From NCBI RefSeq assembly GCF_900156895.1, contig NZ_FTPD01000027.1, positions 17,997 to 81,996 on the forward strand: 64,000 nt of DNA, given 5' to 3'. The position numbers were made by a program, and so were the translations under genes. Positions 1 through 8,302 of the stretch are shown one piece after another. The notes under the pieces are model-generated. The model was not told the origin of the DNA. It was given only the letters and a program-made list of their open reading frames with translations, and did not search any database. Within the stretch, counting starts at the first letter, position 1. Each line of letters opens with the position of its first letter. The DNA is from Mesorhizobium prunaredense. GTDB lineage: Bacteria > Pseudomonadota > Alphaproteobacteria > Rhizobiales > Rhizobiaceae.

Positions 1-568
1 TGGGCAGCACTTCGCGAAAGGCGATCTCCAGCGGATGCATGCCGATGACGCGGGCGCCGGCGACAAAATCGCGCTCGCGGATCGACAGCACTTCGGCTCG
101 CGCAACGCGCGCCGGCGCCGTCCAGGCGCCGAGCGCGATCGCCGCAACGACGACGCCGAGCGATGGCCCGACGACACTGACGAAAGCCAGCGCCAGCAGG
201 AAGCTCGGCACGGTCTGGAAGGCGTCGGTGATGCGCATCAGCACTTCGTCGACGAGACTGCCGGCAAAGCCGGCCAGCGTGCCGACTACAGCGCCGAAGG
301 CAAGGGCTGCGGCCGCCGCGGCCAGCCCAACCGCCAGCGAGGTACGGGCGCCGTGGAGAAGCGCGGCCAGCACGTCGCGGCCGAGCCGGTCGGTGCCGAG
401 CGGCAGCGACCAGTCCTGAAAGGGCGGCAGCAATGCCGGCCCGGCAATGGCTTGCGGGTCGCCGGGAAAGAACAGCGGCGCTGTCAGCGCCATGGCGAAC
501 AGCGCTACCAGAATGATCGCGCCGGCGACCGCTTCCGGCGTGCGAAGAAAGCGGCGAAGCGGGCTCAC
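1..568 (-). CDS. Dipeptide/oligopeptide ABC transporter permease, DppC type (partial, C-terminus off the window)
   Basis: This is the second inner-membrane permease of a peptide-type ABC importer. The gene is read right to left and runs off base 1, so only about 189 N-terminal residues are visible. A GTG start at 568 overlaps the stop of the upstream permease by four bases (GTGA), the usual translational coupling of dppB and dppC. One hydrophobic helix lies near residues 13-33, followed by the DppC landmark PLGTDRLGRDVLA, then the transmembrane block. The start of the EAA cytoplasmic loop is visible as REVLP at the window edge. The ATPase genes would be expected beyond base 1. The substrate cannot be read from the permease. 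The family call is secure. Confidence 0.9.
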   Translation of the reverse strand, partial: MSPLRRFLRTPEAVAGAIILVALFAMALTAPLFFPGDPQAIAGPALLPPFQDWSLPLGTDRLGRDVLAALLHGARTSLAVGLAAAAAALAFGAVVGTLAGFAGSLVDEVLMRITDAFQTVPSFLLALAFVSVVGPSLGVVVAAIALGAWTAPARVARAEVLSIRERDFVAGARVIGMHPLEIAFREVLP

Positions 569-1551
569 GCACCGGCCTCGCTGGCGCCGACGCGCGGATC
601 GAGGAAAGCGTAGGCGATGTCGACGAGAAGATTGATAACGATGACCAGAACGGCGCTGACCAGGATGATGCCGAGCAGCAGCGGCGTGTCGCGCGCTGCC
701 ACCGCTTCCTGCGCCAGCCGGCCAAGGCCGGGAACGGAAAAGACGCTTTCGATGACGACGCTGCCGCCGAGCATCTGCGCCGATTGCAGGCCGAGCATGG
801 TGACCAGCGGCAACAACGCGTTGCGGGCAACGTGGGCGAGCACGATGCGGCGGCGGGAGAGCCCTTTGGCGCGGGCGGCGAGGACAAAATCCTGTCGCCA
901 GACCTCGGCCATGCCGGCGCGCATCATGCGCAGATAGAGTGCCAGATAGATGAAGCCGAGTGCCGACACCGGCAGCACGAGATGGCGGGCGATATCGGCC
1001 GCGCGGTCGAGGCCGGTCCTGCCCGACGCGATGCTCTCGATGCCGCCGATCGGGAACCAGCGCAGGTCGACGGCAAAGACGATGATCAGCACCAGCCCGA
1101 GCCAGAAGCCGGGAACGGCATAGAGTGCCAGCGAGCCGATCGACAGCAAGCGGTCGCGAAAGCTCCCGGGCCTGGCGCCGGCATAGATGCCGAGCGCCGA
1201 GCCGAGCCCGAAGGAGAGCGCGGTGGCGCTGCCCATCAACAGCAGCGTGTTGGGCAGGCGCTCGAGGATGACGTCGCGGATTGGCCGCGAAAAGGTCACC
1301 GACTGGCCGAGGTCGAGATGCAGCAGCGCCCAGAGATAGGTCGCCAGTCGCGTCAACGCCGACTGGTCGAGGCCCCAGCGATGGCGCAGCAGTTCGATCA
1401 TGCCGGCGTCGCCGCCGGTCGAGACGATGTAGGCGTCGACCGCGTCGCCGGGGGCGGCTTCCAGCAAAAGGAAAGTGCCGATCACGACAATCAGCAGCAC
1501 GAAGACGCTGCCGACGAGGCGACGGCGAAGCAGGAGAAGCGCGCGGGTCAT
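565..1551 (-). CDS. Dipeptide/oligopeptide ABC transporter permease, DppB type
   Basis: This is the first permease of the peptide-type importer, 328 residues from the ATG at 1551. An upstream in-frame ATG at 1623 would add 24 unlikely residues; the chosen start gives the normal DppB N-terminus, MTRALLLLRRRLVGS followed by a long hydrophobic helix. The protein shows the DppB periplasmic segment with WGLDQS and the EAA-type loop RMMRAGMAEVWRQDFVLAARAKG near the middle, with FSVPGLGRLAQEAV toward the C-terminus. It lies between the binding-protein gene (108-base gap) and the overlapping dppC-like gene, so all three probably share one transcript. The family is certain; the substrate is not known. 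Confidence 0.93.
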   Translation of the reverse strand: MTRALLLLRRRLVGSVFVLLIVVIGTFLLLEAAPGDAVDAYIVSTGGDAGMIELLRHRWGLDQSALTRLATYLWALLHLDLGQSVTFSRPIRDVILERLPNTLLLMGSATALSFGLGSALGIYAGARPGSFRDRLLSIGSLALYAVPGFWLGLVLIIVFAVDLRWFPIGGIESIASGRTGLDRAADIARHLVLPVSALGFIYLALYLRMMRAGMAEVWRQDFVLAARAKGLSRRRIVLAHVARNALLPLVTMLGLQSAQMLGGSVVIESVFSVPGLGRLAQEAVAARDTPLLLGIILVSAVLVIVINLLVDIAYAFLDPRVGASEAGA

Positions 1552-1659
1552 GGTGCACCGACATTGGCAGGTGGGCCAATTCTTCCGCGTTGCCGTAGAG
1601 CTCTCATCACCGAAGCTGAGCACCCGGATACACCATGTGCAAGCCTGGAGCGAACGTTG

Positions 1660-3270
1660 CTAAGCCTCCAGCCAGGTGTCCGCCCAGTTCGACACCGCCC
1701 AGCGCGGGTTGTTGGCGACATTCGCAACCGTGTCTCTGACAACGCTGATGAAGTTCCATTCGGCGACATTGATCAGCGGCAGGTCGGCCACGACCTTTTT
1801 CTGAAACTCCTTGTAAAGTTCCGTCCGCGCGGCGGGGTCGAGCGTCTCGGACGCCTTGGCGATGACTGCGTCGAGTTCGTCGTTCTTGTAGCCGCCCTGG
1901 TTGGAGAACGGCACCCCGTCTGGAATGCCGCTCTGCACCAGGATGGTGGTCGAGATTGCCGGATCGCCGCGGAACACCGGCGGCCCGACCGCAAGGTCGA
2001 AGGCGTGGTCGGTGTAGACGGCCTTGATATGCGCGGCCGAGTCGTTGTTGACCAGCTGGGCGTCGATGCCGATGGTGGCGAGCGCCTGGCGCAGATAGTC
2101 GCCGAACTGCTTGGTCTCGTTGAAATAGGGCGCCGGCAGCAGCTTCAGCGAAAAGCGCTTGCCGTCATCACCCTTGCTGTAGCCGGCTTCGTCGAGCAGG
2201 GCGTTGGCCTTGGCTACGTCGAAGGCATAAGTCGGCACATCGGCCGTATAGAACTGCGGATCGTTTTTCGGCACCGGGCCGGTGGCGCTGGCGGCATAGC
2301 CGAGGAACACCGTCTTGACGACGAAATCCTTGTCGATGGCATGGGCGATCGCCTGGCGCACCTTCAGGTCGGCCAGTTCCTTGCGGCGATGGTTGATCTC
2401 GACGACGAGTTGATAAGTCAGCGCCTCATAACCCTTGGTGATCACCTTGAGGCCAGGCACTTTTGAGATGCGGTCGAGATCGGCCAGCGGCACCGCGGAA
2501 AAGGCGGCGAGCTGGATCTCTTCGGCCTCGAGCGCGCTTGCCGCCGAGGTGCGGTCGGGCAGCACCTGATAGATGATCTCGTCGAGGTAAGGTTGGTCCT
2601 TGCCCCAATAGTCCCCATTCTTCTCAAGCCGGTAATATTCGCCTGGCTTGTGTTCGGCGAATTTGAAAGGGCCGGTGCCGACAGGCGTATTGTTGGCCGG
2701 ATTCTCTTCGATCTTTCCTGTCTCGTAGACGTGCTTCGGCACCACGCTGCTCAGCGCCGGCAAGGCGTTGCGGATCAGCTGGAATGGTGTCGGTTTGGCG
2801 AATTTTAACACTGCGGTCAGTTCGTCCGGCGTGTCGACCGCCTCCAGATCCTTGAACACGGTGCGGCCGAGATTCTGCAGCGGCTTCCAGATCTGCAGCG
2901 CCGAGAACGCGACGTCGGCCGAGGTAAAGGGTTTGCCGTCATGCCATTTGACGCCTTCGCGCAATTTGAACGTCACTGACAGGCCGTCGGTAGCGCCCTC
3001 CCAGCTTGTCGCCAGGCGCGGGTCGAGCCCGTCCTTGCCGTCAAAGGACGCCTCGGCCAGCGGTTCCACAATCTTGCTCGAAATGAAGAAGACGCCGTTG
3101 GACGCGACGATCGCCGGGTTGAGGTTGCGCGGCTCGGAATCGGCGGCGACGACCAGCCGCCCGCCTTTCTTCGGCGTCTGTGCCCAGCCGATCGTCGGCA
3201 GCGCCGTCGAAGCCAGCAGCAGTGCCGAACCGGCAAGCACGCTGCGTCTGGAAATTGTGACTTCTGACAT
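1660..3270 (-). CDS. Periplasmic substrate-binding protein of a peptide-type ABC transporter (SBP_bac_5 family)
   Basis: This 536-residue protein would capture ligand in the periplasm and deliver it to the two DppBC-like permeases encoded just downstream. The N-terminus carries a twin-arginine style signal (TISRRSVLAGSALLL, then cleavage near WAQ-TPKK), suggesting Tat export. The SBP_bac_5 features follow: LVVAADSEPRNLNPAI at the mature start, REGVKWHDGKPFTSADVAFS, and VRQAIAHAIDK in the second lobe. The length is normal for the family. It is the first gene of the minus-strand operon and is divergent from an M24 peptidase, across a region with palindromic operators. The neighbouring peptidase makes a peptide or amidine ligand attractive, but that is inference. 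Confidence 0.92.
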   Translation of the reverse strand: MSEVTISRRSVLAGSALLLASTALPTIGWAQTPKKGGRLVVAADSEPRNLNPAIVASNGVFFISSKIVEPLAEASFDGKDGLDPRLATSWEGATDGLSVTFKLREGVKWHDGKPFTSADVAFSALQIWKPLQNLGRTVFKDLEAVDTPDELTAVLKFAKPTPFQLIRNALPALSSVVPKHVYETGKIEENPANNTPVGTGPFKFAEHKPGEYYRLEKNGDYWGKDQPYLDEIIYQVLPDRTSAASALEAEEIQLAAFSAVPLADLDRISKVPGLKVITKGYEALTYQLVVEINHRRKELADLKVRQAIAHAIDKDFVVKTVFLGYAASATGPVPKNDPQFYTADVPTYAFDVAKANALLDEAGYSKGDDGKRFSLKLLPAPYFNETKQFGDYLRQALATIGIDAQLVNNDSAAHIKAVYTDHAFDLAVGPPVFRGDPAISTTILVQSGIPDGVPFSNQGGYKNDELDAVIAKASETLDPAARTELYKEFQKKVVADLPLINVAEWNFISVVRDTVANVANNPRWAVSNWADTWLEA

Positions 3271-3460
3271 GATCGAACTCCGTCCCTCTCAGCCACTCTG
3301 GCCCGGGTGGCGAATACCCTCGGACACCGGACGGCATCCTTGCAAGGGTGATTATGAGCCTTGCCGAGGGTTTCGCCAGAGACGGATTTGGCGCATCCTT
3401 ATGTGGCTTTGAAAATTTCGTCCGCTGGACCAGTTACAGAAAGCGGTTCAAGCCGACCTT

Positions 3461-3496
3461 ATCTGGTAGGACCAGACTTATCTCGGTAAGACCAGA
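3461..3496. promoter_or_regulatory. Two tandem GntR-type operator-like palindromes
   Basis: In the 280-base divergent region between the binding-protein gene and the M24 peptidase, TCTGGT-AGG-ACCAGA (3462-3476) is a perfect inverted repeat. Twenty bases further on, TCTCGGTAAGACCAGA (3481-3496) is a near copy. Spacing of exactly 20 bases puts both on one face of the helix. The core TGGT-N3-ACCA matches the kind of site bound by FCD-type GntR regulators. The rest of the intergenic region shows nothing else I can name. Confidence 0.55.
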
Positions 3497-3550
3497 CTGG
3501 AGACTGCCGCGATCCGAGCGGTCGGCCAGGGAATTCAGGGAGAGAGAAAG

Positions 3551-4741
3551 ATGAACGTCGCCCCGGGTAAGAATGCCGTCAGCACCATCCCGTTCGATCA
3601 CGCCAGGGTCGATCGGCTGATGGAGGAAGCCGGTATCGATTTGCTGCTCGCCACCTCCAAGCACAACACGCAATATCTGCTTGGCGGCTACAAGTTCATC
3701 TTCTTCGCCGCCATGGATGCGATCGGCCACAGCCGCTATTTGCCTGTTGTCGTCTACGAGAAGGGCGGGCCGGACCACGCCGCCTATATCGGCAACCGCA
3801 TGGAGGGCGCCGAGCACCAGAACAACCCGTTCTGGACGCCGACCTTCCACGCCGCCTGCTGGGGCACGCTCGACGCCGCCAATCTAGCGGTCGAGCACCT
3901 GGCGAAAATCGGCAAGGGCGGCGCCCGCATCGGCATCGAGCCGGCTTTCCTGCCGTCGGATGCCTACACGCTGATCCGCAAGGCGCTGCCGGATGCCAGG
4001 CTGATCGATGCGACCGATATGCTGGAGCGGGTGCGGGCGATCAAGACGGATGCGGAGCTGGAGAAGCTGCGCATCGCCTCTGAACTGATCACCGATTCCA
4101 TGCTGGCGACCATTGCCTGGGCACGTGAAGGCACGACCAAGACCGAGATCATCGAGCAGCTGCGGCGCGAGGAGACCAATCGCGGCGCGCATTTCGAATA
4201 TTGCCTGTTGACGCTCGGCTCCAGCCACAACCGCGCCGGCTCGCCGCAGGCCTGGAAGAAGGGTGAGGTGATGTCGATCGATTCCGGCGGCAATTATCAC
4301 GGCTATATCGGCGACCTCTGCCGCATGGGCATTCTCGGCGAGCCGGATGCCGAACTCGAGGATCTGTTGGCCGAAGTCGAAGCGGTGCAGCAGGCGGCCT
4401 TTTCCAAGGTACGCTCCGGCACGCTGGGTGGTGACATGATTTCCTACGCGGAAGGCGTGCTGAAAGCGTCAAAGGTCGCGCCGTATACCGATTTCTTCGC
4501 CCACGGCATGGGACTGATCACCCATGAAGCACCGTTCCTGATGACCAATCATCCGGTGACCTATGAAGGCACCTATGCTGAAAAGCCGCTGGAGAAAAAC
4601 ATGGTGCTCTCGGTCGAGACGACGATGCTGCACCCGACGCGCGGCTTCATCAAGCTCGAGGACACGCTGGCGGTCACCGATAGCGGCTACGTCATGTTCG
4701 GCGACCGGGGCAGGGGCTGGAACCGGGGTGGGGTGGCATAA
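3551..4741 (+). CDS. M24-family metallopeptidase (Xaa-Pro aminopeptidase/creatinase-like)
   Basis: This is a 396-residue pita-bread-fold enzyme of the creatinase/aminopeptidase P type. It has an N-terminal creatinase-like domain (about 1-165) and a C-terminal M24 catalytic domain. The metal ligands are visible: two aspartates in SIDSGGNYHGYIGDL, the histidine of FFAHGMGLITHEAPF, and the glutamates of SVETTM and KLEDTLAV. The ATG at 3551 follows a purine-rich ribosome site (AGGGAGAGAGAAAG). It is divergent from the peptide-type importer and shares its operator-bearing promoter region, so it may hydrolyse an imported dipeptide or amidine. Family members include Xaa-Pro peptidases, creatinases and DMSP lyases, so the substrate remains open. 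Confidence 0.88.
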   Translation: MNVAPGKNAVSTIPFDHARVDRLMEEAGIDLLLATSKHNTQYLLGGYKFIFFAAMDAIGHSRYLPVVVYEKGGPDHAAYIGNRMEGAEHQNNPFWTPTFHAACWGTLDAANLAVEHLAKIGKGGARIGIEPAFLPSDAYTLIRKALPDARLIDATDMLERVRAIKTDAELEKLRIASELITDSMLATIAWAREGTTKTEIIEQLRREETNRGAHFEYCLLTLGSSHNRAGSPQAWKKGEVMSIDSGGNYHGYIGDLCRMGILGEPDAELEDLLAEVEAVQQAAFSKVRSGTLGGDMISYAEGVLKASKVAPYTDFFAHGMGLITHEAPFLMTNHPVTYEGTYAEKPLEKNMVLSVETTMLHPTRGFIKLEDTLAVTDSGYVMFGDRGRGWNRGGVA

Positions 4742-4758
4742 TCTCCAGCAACGGGCGG

Positions 4759-4930
4759 CGCCGCCCCTCATCCGCCTGCCGGCACCTTCTCCCCGTAAAA
4801 GGGCGGGGAGAAGGGGGCGTTCCGACGCTGCATGCAATTCGAGCATTTGTGATTGGCGAAACCGCTGATGACAGCGCCCGTCTCTATACGGGGAGAAGAT
4901 GCCGGCAGGCAGATGAGGGGCAGCGCTGCC
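4759..4930. repeat. RIME-like mosaic palindromic repeat
   Basis: The gap between the M24 gene and the cupin gene is filled by an imperfect inverted repeat. The left arm, 4759-4796 (GCCCCTCATCCGCCTGCCGG and on), is mirrored by 4888-4930 (GCCGGCAGGCAGATGAGGGG and on). Inside it, CCTTCTCCCCG and CGGGGAGAAGG (4785-4814) form an 11-bp hairpin. This matches the general form of rhizobial intergenic mosaic elements. It may also end transcription from both convergent genes. Confidence 0.75.
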
Positions 4931-4939
4931 CAGAGGACG

Positions 4940-5359
4940 TTACTTCCCGCCCGGCGGCAGCAGCCTGAAATCCGGCAGGTCGCGCAGCGCCAGTTCCGGC
5001 CCGGCCGGCGAATAGACGACAAAGAGCTGCATCGGCGCGTCGCCGGTGTTCAGCGTCGAGTGGAAGCGGCTTTCCGGCACATAGATGGTGCAGCCGGGGC
5101 CGACCTTCTCGACGACCGGATTGCCGTCCTCGTCCTCGACCATCTGCTCGCCATTGCCTGATATGACGAAGATGATCTCTTCCGCACCCGGATGGTTGTG
5201 GCGCGTGTGACCCTTGCCGGACGGAAGGTCGACGACGCCGCCGGAAAAGCGCTCAGCACCATTCACTTCGGGAGCTACCGTCAGCGACAGTCTGCCCCAG
5301 TCGAAGCCGAAGGCGCTGACATCCTTCGGGTAGACAAACACCTTGCTCTTGTCGGTCAT
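4940..5359 (-). CDS. Single-domain cupin protein
   Basis: This 139-residue protein consists of one cupin beta-barrel. The start is the ATG at 5359 (MTDKSKVFVYP); a longer open frame upstream only overlaps the preceding gene. Cupin motif 1 is visible as HTRHNHPGAEEIIFVISG, with two histidines and the glutamate that usually bind metal. Motif 2 is present as YVPESRFHSTLN. It is the last gene of a three-gene operon after a TIM-barrel protein and a Tm-1-like protein, four bases from the former. Such small cupins often bind or isomerise sugars or keto acids, but the sequence does not identify the ligand. Confidence 0.85.
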   Translation of the reverse strand: MTDKSKVFVYPKDVSAFGFDWGRLSLTVAPEVNGAERFSGGVVDLPSGKGHTRHNHPGAEEIIFVISGNGEQMVEDEDGNPVVEKVGPGCTIYVPESRFHSTLNTGDAPMQLFVVYSPAGPELALRDLPDFRLLPPGGK

Positions 5360-5363
5360 CGTC

Positions 5364-6290
5364 TCATCCCTTCTTTTTCTTCGCGGTCGTTTTGGCGCCG
5401 CTTTTTTTTGTTTGTTCATCGGATTTTCCCAAAACCGGTTCCCACTTTTGGGTCCGATGCTCCAGCGTGACCGCCTTGAAATCGGCAGTCTGCCTGGCGA
5501 TCGCCGCTTCCGCCGGCAGCCGCTCCATCGAGCTTGCCCCGTAAAAGCCGTGCAGGCCCTTGCAGCGTTCGAGGATGTAGCGGGCATCGTCCGGCATCGA
5601 GATCGGCCCGCCATGGCAAAGCAGGATGACATCCTTGCGCACGGCACGCGCCGCTTCAGCGATGGCGTCGATCTCCGTCACGCAGTCGTCGAGCGATTTG
5701 GCCGACGTCGCACCGATCGAGCCGCCGGTGGTCACCCCCATATGAGCGACGACGATGTCGGCGCCGGCCCTGGTCATGGCGCGCGCCTCATCGGGGTTGA
5801 ACACATAGGGCGTGGTCAGGAGATCGAGTTCGTGTGCCGCGGCGATCATGTCGACCTCGAGCCCGAAGCCCATGCCGGTTTCTTCGAAACTCTGCCGCAT
5901 CTGGCCGTCGAACAGGCCGATGGTCGGAAAGTTCTGCACGCCGGAAAAACCCATCGTCTTCAGCTCGGCCAGCAGCAGCGGCATGATGACGAAGGGATCG
6001 GTGCCGTTGACGCCGGCCAGCACCGGCGTCTTCTTCACCACCGGCAGCACCTCGTAGGCCATCTCCTTGACGATCTCGTTGGCGTTGCCATAGGCGAGCA
6101 GGCCGGCAGCCGAGCCGCGGCCGGCCATGCGGTAGCGGCCGGAATTGTAGATGATGATCAGGTCGATGCCGCCGGCCTCCTCGGCCTTGGCCGACAGCCC
6201 GGTGCCGGCGCCGCCGCCGACGATCGGCACGCCGCCGGCAATCATCTTGCGGAACTTTTCCAGGATCTTCTTGCGCGGTATGGCGGGCAT
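5364..6290 (-). CDS. TIM-barrel protein of the phosphoenolpyruvate-hydrolase-like family
   Basis: This 308-residue protein shows IPRKKILEKFRKMIAGG, VGGGAGTGLSAKAEEAGGID and IIIYNSGRYRMAGRGS, which I recognise from the TIM-barrel family annotated as PEP hydrolase-like. The C-terminal tail is lysine-rich. I chose the ATG at 6290 (MPAIPRKK). A GTG at 6305 overlapping the upstream stop (GTGA) is an alternative that adds five residues. This family corresponds to the C-terminal half of the tomato antiviral protein Tm-1, and the upstream gene corresponds to the N-terminal half. The real reaction is not established. It is co-transcribed with the Tm-1-like gene and the cupin. Confidence 0.8.
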   Translation of the reverse strand: MPAIPRKKILEKFRKMIAGGVPIVGGGAGTGLSAKAEEAGGIDLIIIYNSGRYRMAGRGSAAGLLAYGNANEIVKEMAYEVLPVVKKTPVLAGVNGTDPFVIMPLLLAELKTMGFSGVQNFPTIGLFDGQMRQSFEETGMGFGLEVDMIAAAHELDLLTTPYVFNPDEARAMTRAGADIVVAHMGVTTGGSIGATSAKSLDDCVTEIDAIAEAARAVRKDVILLCHGGPISMPDDARYILERCKGLHGFYGASSMERLPAEAAIARQTADFKAVTLEHRTQKWEPVLGKSDEQTKKSGAKTTAKKKKG

Positions 6291-6301
6291 TACTTCGTCT
6301 C

Positions 6302-7498
6302 TCACTGTCTGGCGATGTCGAGGAAAGCCGCTACCGCAGCCTTGGCGAATTCGGGATCGTTGATGTGCAGCGGCAAGCGGATCACGCGACGCGTGTTATC
6401 CGGCATGATCGTGCGCTCGATGGCCTCGAAGAGTGCTGCATCGGCCTCGGGATCGAAAAAGGCGCCGCCTTCGATGTCGAGCGCCGAAACGCCTTTTTCG
6501 GGAATGAGGAACCGGACCGGACCCTCGCAGAGGCTCAGTTTGGCGCCGATCCATTCGCCGATCCTGCGGCTTTCGTCAGGCGTCGTGCGCATCAGCGTCA
6601 CGTTCGGATTGTGTTCGTAGAACAGCCGCCCGCTATGGCGTTCCGGAATGGTCGACGGCGCCCAGAAATTCACCATGTCGAGCGCGCCGACCGAGCCGAC
6701 ATAGGGCAGTTTCGTGCGGGTGATCGCGCCGAAACGGTCTTCGGTTGCAGGGAGTACTCCGCCAAACAGGAGGTCGCAGACTTCTGTTGTCGTGATGTCG
6801 ATGACGCCGGACAGCAAGCCGCTGTCGGCCAGCTTCTCCATGGTGCGGCCGCCGGTGCCGGTGGCGTGGAAGACCATGCAGTCATAGCTCGAACGAAGCT
6901 CGTCGGCGATCGAAGTCACGCATGGCGTGGTCACGCCGAACATGGTGAGCCCGATCGATGGTTTGCCGTCGGGCGGCGGCGCCGGTTTTGCAGACATGGC
7001 TGCTATCGCCTGGGCAGCGTTGTGCAGCACGACGCGAGACAGCCGGTTCAAGCCGGCCATGTCGGTCACCGACGGCATCATGACGATGTCGGAGACATCG
7101 ACATAAGGCGCGGTGTCGCCCGAAGCGAGCGTCGAGATCATGATCTTGGGCAAGCCGAGCGGCAGCGCGCGCATGCCGGATGTGATGATCGAAGTGCCGC
7201 CACCTCCGCCGATACCGATCATGCCTGATATATCGGTTCGCGACTGGACAAACCGGGTGAAGGCGATGGCCATTGCCGCTACCGCGGTGCCGCGGTCGTC
7301 GCTGCCCAGCACGGCACTGCTGCCACCGGGATGGTGGCCGGCGACCTCTTCGGCCGAGACATCGACCGGCACGGTCGCATTGCGCGTTCCGACGTCGACG
7401 CGGGCGACAGCAGCACCGGTGGCTGCGACCGCATCGGCCAGAAAGGCGAGTTCCTCACCCTTGGTGTCGGCGGTGCCCACCACATAGACGCGCTTCAT
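6302..7498 (-). CDS. Tm-1-like ATP-binding domain protein (UPF0261)
   Basis: This 398-residue protein belongs to the UPF0261/Tm-1-like family. I placed the start at the ATG at 7498 (MKRVYVVGTADTKGEELAFL). An in-frame extension to 7585 would cross the regulatory region. The GTADTKGEEL motif, the glycine-rich GIGGGGGTSI loop near residue 100 and FHATGTGGRTMEKL near 230 are typical and contribute to the nucleotide-binding N-terminal half. It is the first gene of the operon with the TIM-barrel protein and the cupin, and is divergent from a TetR repressor. In tomato, Tm-1 joins this domain to a TIM barrel and blocks tobamovirus replication; the bacterial role is unknown. Confidence 0.85.
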   Translation of the reverse strand: MKRVYVVGTADTKGEELAFLADAVAATGAAVARVDVGTRNATVPVDVSAEEVAGHHPGGSSAVLGSDDRGTAVAAMAIAFTRFVQSRTDISGMIGIGGGGGTSIITSGMRALPLGLPKIMISTLASGDTAPYVDVSDIVMMPSVTDMAGLNRLSRVVLHNAAQAIAAMSAKPAPPPDGKPSIGLTMFGVTTPCVTSIADELRSSYDCMVFHATGTGGRTMEKLADSGLLSGVIDITTTEVCDLLFGGVLPATEDRFGAITRTKLPYVGSVGALDMVNFWAPSTIPERHSGRLFYEHNPNVTLMRTTPDESRRIGEWIGAKLSLCEGPVRFLIPEKGVSALDIEGGAFFDPEADAALFEAIERTIMPDNTRRVIRLPLHINDPEFAKAAVAAFLDIARQ

Positions 7499-7590
7499 TG
7501 CGTTTCCCCGATTCGAGGCGCACTCGGCGTTGCTGCCGGCCGCTCTTTTGCTCCGGCCGTTCGGCAGCGCGAAAGGCCATTGCAATTTTT

Positions 7591-7625
7591 TGAGACGTGC
7601 GTATCATATTGACATGAATGTCTCA
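7591..7625. promoter_or_regulatory. Candidate TetR operator overlapping the regulator start codon
   Basis: TGAGAC (7591-7596) and GTCTCA (7620-7625) are the ends of an imperfect 35-bp palindrome. Reading both arms inward, most of about 17 positions match (TGAGACGTGCGTATCAT against TGAGACATTCATGTCAA). It covers the ATG at 7614 and lies in the short divergent region before the Tm-1-like gene, so a bound repressor could silence both directions. Confidence 0.5.
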
Positions 7626-8297
7626 CGTCAACCAGTGACAGTGCCCGACGATGCCAGTTCTGGAGCGGCGCGCGGGCCGCGCGCCCGCACAAGGCGGTTG
7701 ATGCTGGAGACGGCGACAAGGCTGATGCAGGCGGGCGCCACGCCCTCGGTCAGCGAGGTCGCCGAAGCGGCGGAAGTCTCCCGCGCCACCGCCTATCGGT
7801 ATTTTCCAAGCCAGGCGGCGCTGGTGCAGGCGGTGGTCGACGAAGGGCTCGGGCCGATCCTCACCTGGAAATCGGCCTCGGTCGATCCGGAGCGCCGCGT
7901 CGCCGAACTGTTCGACACGGCCATGCCGCGCATTGAAGCCTTCGAGGCGACGTTCAAGGCGGCGCTAAAACTGTCGCTCGACCAGTGGGCGCGGCAGCAG
8001 GCAGGCACGCTGGGCGGCGAGCCGGCCTTCACGCGCGGCCATCGCATCGATCTGCTCAAGGACGCGATCGCACCGCTCAAGAACCGGCTGCCGCCACGCG
8101 AATTCAAGCGCCTGGCACAGGCCCTGTCGCTGATCTTCGGCGTCGAAGTGCTGATCGTGCTGAAGGATATCTGGGGGCTGGACAGCCGCAAGATGATGTC
8201 GGTAGCGCAATGGGCAGCCGGCGCCCTGGTACGGGCTGCAGTGATGGAATCGATGACCGAAGGACACAGAAGCGCGCCGGCAACAGCTACGGAATAG
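7614..8297 (+). CDS. TetR/AcrR-family transcriptional regulator
   Basis: This 227-residue regulator has an N-terminal TetR helix-turn-helix at about residues 20-70 (PSVSEVAEAAEVSRATAYRY, then FPSQAALVQAVV) and an unassigned ligand-binding helical domain. I start it at the ATG at 7614 rather than the in-frame 7530, because the longer version would run back through the divergent promoter. The gene is divergent from the Tm-1-like/TIM-barrel/cupin operon, and a long imperfect palindrome overlaps its own start codon, so it probably represses both itself and that operon. The inducer is unknown. Confidence 0.85.
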   Translation: MNVSRQPVTVPDDASSGAARGPRARTRRLMLETATRLMQAGATPSVSEVAEAAEVSRATAYRYFPSQAALVQAVVDEGLGPILTWKSASVDPERRVAELFDTAMPRIEAFEATFKAALKLSLDQWARQQAGTLGGEPAFTRGHRIDLLKDAIAPLKNRLPPREFKRLAQALSLIFGVEVLIVLKDIWGLDSRKMMSVAQWAAGALVRAAVMESMTEGHRSAPATATE

Positions 8298-8302
8298 TAT
8301 CG

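Noticed and set aside
784..2466. A 560-residue plus-strand open frame across the peptide-transporter genes
   Set aside because: It is antisense to clear dppB-type and binding-protein genes; its composition (Arg, Asp, Gln, Ala rich, no motifs) is the usual antisense shadow in GC-rich DNA.
3424..3434. A further CTGGACCAG palindrome near the M24 promoter operators
   Set aside because: It lacks the three-base spacer of the TGGT-N3-ACCA sites and is too short to be counted with them.
5343..6620. A 425-residue plus-strand open frame
   Set aside because: It is antisense to the TIM-barrel and Tm-1-like genes, which have recognised motifs; the frame itself has none.
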